DNA of 64,000 nucleotides from Lateolabrax maculatus (lineage: Eukaryota; Chordata; Actinopteri; Acropomatiformes; Lateolabracidae), in assembly GCA_031216445.1 (NCBI GenBank), contig CM062218.1, positions 2,654,001 through 2,718,000 of the forward strand. The letters run 5' to 3'. The position numbers were made by a program, and so were the translations under genes. The notes beneath the pieces were generated by a model. The model worked only from the letters and a program-made list of their open reading frames with translations, was not told the DNA's origin and made no database searches. Positions 38,259 through 50,200 of the stretch are shown piece after piece; the stretch's first letter is position 1, and every line of letters starts with the position of its first letter.

Positions 38259-41234
38259 GATAGTCTCTTACCAAGGCCACAGAGCTGCTCTCCCCAGGGC
38301 CCAGACTATTACTGAGCCATGTATCACTTCTCAGCTGTGGACCCCGGGGAGAGAGAGAGCAGTAGAAAGAGTGTGTGTGAGAGAGAGAGAGAGACAAAAA
38401 CACAAACATCCATCTTATTGTTTTTCCATCACTGGCTGCTGCTTTCTTTTCTGTAGTGTTGTCATATTTCCTCCTACACAAGGGTTGGAACGCCGACATG
38501 CACCAGTGATTTTATGAGTATAAATATTTTAAAGGTATATTTATTAACATCACTACATTACTGCCAAGTTAATTACAGCTTACGAGTGAGAGGGCAATAT
38601 GGAAACAACCTGTGGCTTCCTTCTCATGCCCATCGTAGGTGGCTTTCTTAACATTAAACCATATTTCCTGTCCCCCCGCTTCCTCCATGGGAAGAATAAA
38701 CATGTTAGAAGTGATTTCTATATTCCTACCATCAACAGAAACGGATATGTTGCACATATTTCAGAGTTTTGGTTCAGCGTTGACATTCGGTGGCCATGGC
38801 ATCAGCAGTGGAATTCATTTTTTGATCAAGTGTTGTCCCATGGCAGCCCTCGAATTGTTTACTTCCTCAAACATGACTCCTCTGCGTAATTTATAGACCT
38901 GCAGAGAGAGAGGCCAGCAGGTGGAGAGGGATTTGACAAGATATAATGCAGGAGCTCAGAGAGATGATTCAGACTCAGAAACGGTGCTCGGGGAGTGCGA
39001 CAAACAAAACTCTACAGAGTGACAGACAAAATAAATACTATACAGCCAATGTCAGAAACACAAACAGACTATCATACAAGGCTGTAAACATGGGAATCAG
39101 AGATGGAATCTGAAGACTGACAGAGAGATCTAACCGTAAAACAACAAATAAAACAACAGAATAGCACAATTTTAATCTAAACTTCAGACCAGAGATGAAA
39201 AACAAGGTTAAGAATCCACAGCCATGCCAGCAAGCTGAATGCTGCATGGGCATGTTAACATTCCCACACTGACAATGTTAACATGCTGCTGTTTACCATG
39301 TTCTCCATCTTAGTTTAGTCTGTGAGCATACTTATATTTGCTGATTAGCACTAAACACAAAGTACGGCCGAGGCTGATGGGAATGTCACTACGTTTGCAG
39401 GTATTTGGTTCATAAATCAAAGTACTGCACAAAATAAAATTTGACCTGATGGTGGTGCTAGATGAAAGGTTAAGGGATCACCAAAGTTATTAAAATTTAT
39501 CCAGAGGGGGACATGAATGTGTGTACCAAAAGTCCAAAGCAATCAATCCAAAAGTTGACGACAGCAGAGAAAAAGTCAGGAGATCACCAAAGTCAGTAGG
39601 ATTCTGTTTTCTGTTCTATTGTCAAATCCATTCTACTTTATTTATTTAGATTTTTAGATTAATTAATTAGTTTTCTTAAACTGCACTAAACAGGTAAGAT
39701 GTAAAACTTCACACACTCATGTTTTACTAATGCGCACAGGAATCAAAGGCATGAGCTCATCATGCCGGACTCACATGTGCACATTAAACACTGTCAACTA
39801 AAGTGAGGAAACATCCCTGTAGCATTAGGCTCAGTGAAAGGCACATTAGCTGAAACACCAGCCTGTTTGTGGTTGCACTAAAAGTCTGATCAATACTGAG
39901 TGCTCCCATCAGATCTCCTCTGAGGATATGTGCCTTCAAAATCCACACAAGTCCGACTAAAAGGGTGGAAGATGCAAACAGATCGGACTGAGATTGAGAC
40001 TTCAGTGTATTTCCTTCGTAAAAGGTTTTAGACTTCAAATGAGTTTCTGAAAGATGATACCACAAAGACATTTTCTCGAAAGCTGCTGCTATTCAATTTC
40101 TTTAATGTTTTCCATCTAAATGCCAAAACCACACTGTTTCCCACCAGGATTTGTAAGAAGTGGAAGTGTAAAAGCTTCTTTTCCACATCATGTGACAATA
40201 AAGCTAATGAAATTCTTTAAAGATTAGCAGCTCTTTGGGAAAGATGATCCCGCAGCTCTAAACTTTAAATGAATTGCTTATCTTGCAAGTGGTACACAAC
40301 CCTATCACTGGTTTCTATTATGCACTTTTTTGTTATTTATGTGCCTTATTGTCCCACTGAGCCACTGATAAACTTTAGTCCTTCAACGGGCCTTCAAACC
40401 TTGAATGTTTAAAACGTGTAAAAGAAAGAAATATTAAATAAAAGACTCCTGAACGTAAGAATTCATCCTTCACCCTTTTAAGAGAAACTGAAACTATAAA
40501 ATGTGTTTTTATCACTGCTTCTCTGAATAGATTCTTAATTTAAATCAGCTTTTATTATATTAAAATAAACTTTAAAGTGTTTGGCCACATATACAATTAC
40601 TGTATTGAATTACTGTATATATTACTATACGTGGTGAAATGATTGGTAGTATGCTATATCTATAGTAAATTATATCATAAGAAAGCAGAAAACAGCCACA
40701 ATAGAAAGCAGTTATGTACCCTGCATAATGCATGCTGGGATAGGCTTAGGCAACCTGTGACCGAGAACAGGATAAACAGGTAAAGAAAAGGGCCGGATGG
40801 ATAGAAGGTAGTTTTTATTGTGTAAAATGTCTGCTTCAGGAAAATGCTTTAAGGTGTGATTTCCATCAGCATAAAGAGTTTATTCAACCAACTGTGCACA
40901 GAGTTAAATGCTGAGTTGAGAATGTCAGTTTACCGAGAGAGAGTCAATGTTATCGTGGCTGAATGGATTTGAGTTTGAACTTGTACAAATGCTGCCGCGT
41001 CTCACTTCGATTCAGGGAAAAAATCCACTATTGACGCGGCTACGGGAGAAGAGCTCAGCTGTTATATACTTTACGGGGTCTATCTGAATACAGTAAAAGA
41101 GCACGTACACATTAGAAAGCTGGTGATGACGCCTGATTTTTCGTCCTCGGTTGACCGTGAGAGCTTAACATTCACACACTGAGGGGTGCTTCTGAATCCA
41201 AATCCTGCAACCTCTGACGCAAGCTGTGTTAATA

Positions 41235-41267
<33 letters not shown>

Positions 41268-44200
41268 CCAAGGACAGAGATGACACCACTATCACCACTT
41301 GTGTCTCCTCAGACGTTTGACCATTATAAATCATGGCTGAATCCTCCTACACACACTGTTATTAATTCTTTATGTGAGCTACATACTGACCCTGAACCCT
41401 GTTGTCTTTGCATTTTCGGAATAATTTAGAGGACAATAGCTTCAGTTTTCGGCTCCACGGCACAAAATGATAGTAATTTATCTGCAAAGGGTGACGGGGT
41501 CATTGATCAATACCAAGGACTGAATGATCAGCTGGGCCAGCTGCAGGGATCTCAGGAGTTTAACTCACTGTGTTGTATCTGCACACCTGACGGATTATTG
41601 TTGGGTTTCTCACTTTCTAATTACTCATATCCTACAGGTGTTAATAAGAAAGGGTTATTACAACAACCAATACAGGTTACGGTTATTTTTAACGAACACA
41701 TTATGGTCCAATGGCTCAGCAGATTTGAAGAGGTCAAACAGTCCATTGGAGGGGTCTTCCTGATGGGTTAAAGAGCTAAAAAGATACAGTCTCATATTAA
41801 CATTACTAAATGCTTTATTAACCATAAATAAAACCAGTAGTTACTGCTTGTAAACACTTTCTAGAGAGTGACTTATTAGAAGGTGATCCTGATATCTTTA
41901 TTTAATCTTTCAATTCAGTAAAAAGTCGATAGAGTTAATAAATGACTCAATGTCCCTTTAACACTGAATTCTTTAACATTTAACTACAAATATCCTGAGC
42001 ATGAAATGATAAATTGCTGTCGATAAGAATATTTCTATATGAGTAATAATCAAATATATTATATTTACAGTAATAATGAGAGGATTCTTCTTCCTCGTTG
42101 CCTCAGATCTCTGAGTGATTTATTCTAGTTGTTGAAAGATTAATTTGCTTCAGTCCAACTGCTCAGCATGTTCATTAGCTTTTGAGATTAAATAAACCAT
42201 TATTCAGTTAGTTCGCTTTAGTCTGTCAGCTAAGTGAGTTTTACACAGCGAATGTTAGTGATTTGCAACATGTTTGTTCAGGAAAACTTAATTTGAGAAT
42301 AAATGAAGGTTAAAAAAATGTCACTGAAGTTATCTCTTAATATATTTTTGCTTGGGTCTAGTTTTGACCCAGATGTGCATGTTTCTGCATCCGTATGAAT
42401 TATTCCCCAGATCTCTCCCTGTTCTTGTTTATGTGGATCTGAGGCAAAAACCCGACGAGGCGACCGGAGACTTGTGCAAGGCTTCGCCAAATCCCTCCGC
42501 TCTGTTAAAGGGGGGATTATTCTTATTCCTCATTCATTTGTCATGAAAATAAACATCTCTGACATGAATATTACATTGGTGCTTCCCAGAAAGCGAATGG
42601 GGCCCGCAGGAACACAATTAATTCTGGCTTTCAGTTTCGGCTCACCCACGTTTTCAATTTGCTGACCGTCCCCTGTATTTGACACCAGATGAAAAATGTT
42701 AATCAGGGCAATAAGGCCTTAAACCAAGTCAGAGCCAAATTCACATTCATTCATGGAGATACTCTAGTTACAGAGTCTCTGAGCCCGGCAGCTGCTGATT
42801 AACGCATGAATAAAGGCCGAGCTCCATTTGAATGTTTTATCACCACTGGTACAATGCTTTCAGTTCTTATTATTTTATTGCCGAATTCAAATAAGGTTGT
42901 CCATCTTCCACCAGCCATGTTATTACTGTATTTGCATTTTTATAGTTATTTGGTTTGTTTCTTTAGATGACCTTATGTCCATGGCCAATCTTAGGAGTAA
43001 TAATATTGTATGAAAAGGCTCCAGGTTTGTTCTATTCCTTTTTTTTCTTTAATATCTTATCTATAATGCGTCTGTCCAAACACAAACACATAGCAATGAA
43101 TGATGCACCTTGACAGCTGCACAAGGTCGGCTTTTTATGGAAAAAATCCCCCTTTTATTCATCTGAAATCCCACAATTGAGGCTGCAATAAGAGAAGAAC
43201 ACCTTCCCTCACAATGAAATGCTATTGCTTCAATCTATGTGTGTAATGAATTTGTTATTACTGTTTGTTATGATCACTTCTCTGCTGACAGAAACTAACA
43301 AATCAAGACATCAGAATGAAGCGAGCAAACAGTCCATTAGAAAATTTAAATCACAAGCATTAGTGGAGTACATCTTTCTTCTTTCTTCCCTTTGGTATAA
43401 AGCATCATAGACCAGTTGGGTTTAGCAGCTAACTGATGTCTACTGGGTGTTGAAGTTCCAGTGTGAGCCAGTAAGGTTGGTGTATTTTGTCAGTGTAAAA
43501 GCCGATATATTAACGGCTTTTTATTCTAAAAACACTTATGTGCCTGAAATTTAAATTTATATGCCACCCCCTACGCACAGATATGTTTTAAAGTTTTAAA
43601 GATCATACAATACATCTCATATGACATTAAATTAAACTCCTGAATGTTCCTAAAACTCCATTTCAGCCACCGTCAGCCACAGCAGCAGCTCTGTGAAGAC
43701 AGGAGATAAAGTTTGGCATTTACTTTGACGTGAAGTTTAGGGCATTTTCCGTTTCACCTCTCATGCAGTCTGTGATCCGTGGCTCTGAACGGTACAACTA
43801 CGATAACAAGCTTAAAGTGCCAGTGGAGAAACGCTTTGGGGGGACTGTGACAAAGGGCCTGATGTTAAAAAATAAGAATAAAAAAATCCTTTTGACAGTA
43901 GTGTATTTAAATTCTCTGGAGCGACCACAGTTCCCAAACTGTTCCCCTTCCCTGTCTTTGTGTCTATTGTACAGTATGATGAATATGCATGATTGTCTGT
44001 GTGTGTGTGTGTGTGTTTGTACGCGCCTGCATATGAGCACACACAATAAATAGTGTCCAGGTTTGGCCGCCCATCAGATTTGTTGTTGCCCCCGGCAACA
44101 GGGTCGCCACTGAATGGTATCCATTGGTTACACAAACAGTCTGAGCAGTGTAGATAGACAAAGAGGGACGACGAGTGGACAACACACAAACACAGCACTA

Positions 44201-47200
44201 CACACAATTACACCTGTTTTATGTTTCTTCTCTTATGTCCAGTCCCCCTTAAAAGAAAAGCTGTGTTCGTAGTATGTCTCCATGCACACTGCACAGTTCG
44301 TACTGCACATCTGCACATGCATCTGCAGGGTTTATGCCACACTATGCAGATTGAAGACGGGGAGACTGTGCAGAGAAATGTCTAAATATAACTGAAACTC
44401 TACAAGGGACAAACACCTGAATACCTGAAGGGTTATTCAAACGTAAGACTTCAAAGATTAAATTTTTAATTAGATTTTAGACTTAAAATAGCAGTAGTTC
44501 AAGATAAAAACAAACACTTGTGGATCCATCAGAGATTAACATGTTTATGACCTTCAAAAAACATTACTGTTATTCAGGATTTAGGCTTAAATACATTTTA
44601 CCAGTTTCTATGTCCCAAAACTCCTCTTCCCTCTTTCAAATCTCCTTCTCTTTCTCTCCTTCTTTGCTATACCTGTACCTCCCTGTACTGTACCTCCCCT
44701 TCTCCTCTCCTTCCTCCCCTCCCCTCCCCTCCCACCCCCAGCATGGCCGTGTCGAGTTTTCCTGGGAAGGAATCAATGTAAGTCTGCTTGTTTAAATCTC
44801 CTCTTTTTTTCACTCCCCAAATCTCCTCCTCTTGTCATTTTCTCCTCCATCGCTCACCCACTACCTGAGTTTGGGCTTTGAGGTACATAAGTTGACATCC
44901 TTCCCCCCTTCCTGCCTCTTTCTGCCACTCTCTCGCTGTTATCTCTCTCTCCCACTCCCTCTGTCTTATCCCCCAGTTTTTCTTTTTCTCCCCATAAACT
45001 CTCCCTCCCATCCGCCTCCTCTCTTGGCCCTCTGCTAATCTACTGTACTGCAAGCTTCATATATATACAGAGTCACAGATAACAGGCTGTAATAAGCTTA
45101 TCTTATCCACAGCTGAAGCATTCGTACAAGTCCCAGTTTTTACTGAAAGTGCTGCCTGATGACGTGCATCACTACTGAACTGTTTCTGTACCTTCAGCAG
45201 AATTTATTTGCACAATCTGAAATTTTGTTGACTCAAATATGCTTGGAGGCAAATAATCTCAGAAACACACACTTCTGTTTCAAGCAACAGAGGTCTAGAG
45301 AAATGTTCTCATACACAAAGATCCTGCTGACCCAAAGGGAGCAAAGTTTGACTTTGAGACCGACATTGAATTCTTGTACTTGTGGTTGTTTTTCGAGCCA
45401 GGTGGACCGAGTGGCCTTGTTCTGGTCGACGTGTCAGTAAACATTTGCCTATTTGCACATTTAGCAGACGCAGGGCAAAGTAAGCATCCAACTGGAGCCG
45501 TGTTTGTGGCCACCTGATGAATTTAAGTACAATATTCACTCTCCTTTTAGCTCTGGTTTGGTCTCCACAAACTAAATATTCTACTTTATTCATCAACGAG
45601 TCTGTAACGTGGTTTGGTGCTGGGCAGGTCGTGTAAAGCAGGTTAATCAGAGCTTGTTTGCTGAAAACAGCTGCTTGCTGCTGCTGGAAATGATGTTGAT
45701 GAGAGCTGTGAGGCTGAACCATGCAGGAAATGAGCCATAAAACCAAAACTATGAGCTAAAGGAGGCTAAATGTCAATACAAACAATCTTGACAAATGCAT
45801 TTTATTGAGGTATGAAGCTAACTTGCTAAATTGAGCCCCAGCGTCCTGCTCAGATGTAGCAGATTATATTGAACTGGTTTGAATTGTGATGAGAGCCCAC
45901 CGTGCTGTTGCACTAATTGTTTACATTTCTCCAGATCTCCAGCTGTTTTACACATCAGTGTGACTGTGCAGGATCGGAAAGCACAAAGGGCATTGTTTTG
46001 TCACAAAATAGATATATTCTAGTGTAATAATCTAATAGATACAACGATCATGGATTGCTACAATAACTACGCCTGTATGCCTGCAGTGTTGCTACACCAT
46101 ATAATGTTACTGTTACATGAAAAGGGTAAGCAGCAGATAGGGAAACACTTGGATGATACTCCGCTTACACACCACAGGGGGACCAGATAATATCGGTTTC
46201 TCTTCATACACTCATTAATGCAGTTTAATTCTGAATATTACATCACATTTATCATGCATTCCCCCGGTGTAACACAGTCCACGTTTTTCTTACAATTTCC
46301 CACTGTAATTAGCTGGGGGGAGGACCTCATTAAAGCCTCTGTATCTGTGTTCATTAGTTTGTTGGTTGGTTTGCCAGGAGCACCGGTGCCAGGAAGTACA
46401 GTAGAAATCACGCGAGTGTGAGCAAGTTCAGGTTGGTGTGCTGTTCACCCGAGTCTACTTGGTCTTAGTGTCTTGATGGAGTATTTACACAGTAGTCTCT
46501 TAACTCCTCAGACACTGATTCAGTTCTTTAAGTGTCCCGGAGATGTGGAATATGTTTCAAGAGTTAATTTAACCTTAAATATCACACAAGTCTTACATTA
46601 TATCACACTTTCATTTGAGGCTGTATGAACCGATGGTGTTTATGGAGGGTATCGCTTGTCGCCTCATATGGCTGCGTGTATTTCACATGAGCTCTTTGTT
46701 TTTTTTTCTACTGAAAGGGTGGAGATATCCAAGGGCATTTGAGATGGGTAAAATCCCCAGTGACAGACAACATAATGAGCCATGCGAGGCAGCAAGGAAG
46801 GCCGAGTGAGTGGGAGGACCACTGTTAAACTAGAGAACAGGTTTAATCCCCTGAAGAAGAGTCCTTGAGCAAAACAAGCAACACATTCTCTCACTGCCAT
46901 ACAAGCATGTGTGAATAAATAAATCTCTTGGCTGCTGTTTCCACCATTTACCCGTCTAATCTGTGTACTGTATATATGCAATTTTTACAGTTTGCTGGTG
47001 AAACCACCATATCCATCAGTAACTGTTCCATATCATCAAGTTTTTCATGATGATTTTTTGCCAATTACCAGCTGCTATGCTCACAAAAGACGCTCCGTTG
47101 TCCATGTAAAATGCTTCTGAATCACCACTTAGGCATCCATTTTTCCTTTTAGCCACAGTGTATATATATATCTATGATTCTCTCCTTTTCAATCAATGAT

Positions 47201-50200
47201 CCCTGTAAGTCATTTAGAAGGTGTTCGAATAATTAACCCTCCTTTCTTATTCCCTCTATTACAACCTCCCTTCTCTTCTTCTGTCTCCCTCAAACTGTTT
47301 TCTGAATCTTCAATCATTTGCTCTCTTCACCTCTATTTCTTTCATTCCATTTTCTTCTTCTTGCATTTGTCTCTTTCTCTCTCATCTGTTCTTATTTTGT
47401 AACATCTTCCCTGTCACATTGCATTTTTTTTCTTTCTTTCATCTACATCTTCCCTCCTTTTGGCATTCTCTCGTCCCCACCTCACCTCCCTCCCTCTCTC
47501 TTTAGTTGTCCATGGAGGACACTACTTCCATTCTGCCTCGTCTCAAGAGGAAGCCCGCCAACACCTATGGGATCGGTGCCCTGGCTAAGTCCTCTCTGAC
47601 AGGTGTGTCAGGTGTGTGTCTGTGCTACTAGATGGTAAAACAGCCCCCATGTTGCCTCCATATGCTCCACTGAGGGTCGAGGGTGAAGTTGTTGTTGAGA
47701 AGTGACAGGGGTTAAACTTCCTTTCCCTGTTGTGTAAAAGATCATTTTTGGTTTCTTTTCGTGTGATGGTCAGATGGTTACTTGGTGCCAGAGTAGTGCA
47801 GCAGCCAAATGACCAATGTGTGGTTTGGTTTAAAGGTAATCACCAGACAGAGTTGCTACAATATAAATGAGTAAATAGGACATATAAACTAACTTCAAAG
47901 TTTCTCAACTCATTAGTACTGATTATGAGTGAAATTTAAATTAGTCTAACCATTCATTTTCACATTAGCTTCATTATGTTAAGGTGTGTATGGCTGTTCC
48001 TAGGCAACCAAACCACTCGTTCCACTTCGCAGAATAGAGTTTAAAAAAAAACAAAAATTGGATCTGGCGCAACTTTGCTGCAACGCAATGTAACGTCATC
48101 CAGCAATGCACTGTGTTGCCAAGTGCACATGGCTGCTAGGGAACTCCGGGATGTAAACAGTCAAACTACTGTGGTCACGTTGCAACTGTCTAAACAGCAT
48201 GGTGTTGTGTAAAGTGCAGTGTTTTGTGATCTCATAAGCCTTTAAACTCCTGCCTGAAGCTCAATGTAAAAAGTTAACCTAGCCGTATATATTATCCGGG
48301 TTAGTTTACCATCTAAACTCTCAATTGTCATACTGGTTTATAGCTCTCAACACAAACTAATCAAGAAGCCAATCATTAAATAACTGATTTTACAACACCA
48401 TGAAGGCCTAGGTCATAATTGATTGAAAAGTCATCACTAATGAGATCTTAAATATTATTTTGAACACACGTCCAATACCAATCCGAGGTTGCCAGTTATG
48501 CAAGATTCTTTAGCTGCAGTGGAATTTTGTTGGTGTAATTTTTAGGGCATTTTATGCATTTATTAGACAGTAGAAAGTTAAACAGGAAACAAGCAGAGAG
48601 AGACATAAAAGAGAGGTCCCTGGCGAGACTCAAACCAGAGATTTTACGCCTTAAACCCCCTTGCTTATAGGATGCCAAAGGCTCCACTTAGAATTAACTC
48701 GACCAATTAAATTGTTTTGCGTCCAGAGCAGCTCTTCCTTTAAAAATGTGTTTGTATAATAAAAACTCCATTCTGCCTCTGTTTTCACTTGGTTTCTGCA
48801 CTGCTTGAAAGCCAAAGGATCATCTGACGCACTTGGGGAAAAAAACAGGAATCATCTTTTCACCTTTGCCATAAATGGTGGATTTTGTACATCAAACCTT
48901 GCCTCAACAGACAACTTCACTCTAGAGCAGGAGGACGAGGAGCTTGGAACCAACATGGCCGCCCCTGTGGGTGCCCCTTCCTATATCACTTTCCCTTCTC
49001 TTCCATTGATATCAACAACAGACGTCAATGACACATTACGCAGAGTCATTGATGGAAATCCAATCAGATCTTTGATTTCAAGGAAACTAAAGTAAGTGAG
49101 ATTACTTACTTTATTTACTTACTGAAGCATCTCCACAGGCGTGTTGGGAAATGTAGTGTATTTGTAATGTGGCAGTGCTGGTGGCGGTGTGGCCCGATAT
49201 TTCTGAAGCAGTGACTCTTTTTGTGCAGTATTGTTACTGCAAGTGGCTGGTGCCTCTTGTGTGCTATCTCGTGCTTTGTGCTTCAAACTGTAGTGCTCTG
49301 TGCTTTGCAGTGTTTAAGTGTAGCACCTCAGTGTTTGTGTAAAAAGTGTTTTTTTTGTGTTGTGTCTGGTGCACTTTAAATAAATCTGTTAGTATCATTT
49401 AACAGTGTATAGCATAATTGTTTTGAGCCTTTGAATAGGCACGACCCCAACGCCCTCCTTCATTCCCATTCTTTCCATTCCTCTTTCCACACCCAATTAG
49501 ACTCTGTAGGGAGTGTTTGATTTTCAAATGAGATTGGCTCTCTTTGTCTAAGGGGAAAAACTGTTTCTATTTATAACCCAGCCTGTAACTTGCCCCGGAC
49601 CGGGGGAGCAATTTCCGAAGCTCTATCTGTTTATTCATGCCTGTTTGATTTTAATTTAATTTTTTATCGATCAGCCTCTCTGCAATCCTCTGACATAGTG
49701 TTTATGTCCCTAGTTTGAATCCTGTATTTGCATCTTAATTGGGCAGAGATTTGCCAGTGGACCCTTCTCAATGTTCTGTTTACACCCAAGGATTACTTTC
49801 CTCTGCCTCTTACAGTCTCTGTAACACGTTTTTAATTACGCAAAGTCTAATGAATCTCATTTATTCTGTTTACCAGGAGATGAGTAATGGCTTTAATTAT
49901 TAATATGGGTTTGTCAGCGGTGCAGCCATCATCCTTGTCTTTTTCTGTTCAATTCAACAAACTCTAAAAGAGCAATGGGCAACCCTGTCCAATTTATCAC
50001 TATGGTTAGTTCATGTTACCTGACCTCTGACCTGTTCACTCCCGTCCATCACCTGATCAAAGATTTAGCAAAGGGCTGCACTATTATGTAACAGATTCAT
50101 CAGTTAATTCATTTAATCATTCAAGAATTACTCATAGTATGTTCAGTCATATAGTTATCTGAATATTCTACACTTTTAGTTTATTAGATTGCAGAGAGGT

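Larger units (their letters stand above)
36451..44741 (+). other. fam131b: fam131b intron 2 (about 8.3 kb)
   Basis: Holds a nested transposon cluster (36876-37890), a high-copy repeat (39215-39610) and several microsatellites. The stretches at about 41400-41520 and 42450-42680 look complex and non-repetitive and may be conserved non-coding DNA. No internal exon is supported. Otherwise the DNA is AT-rich and featureless. Confidence 0.7.
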
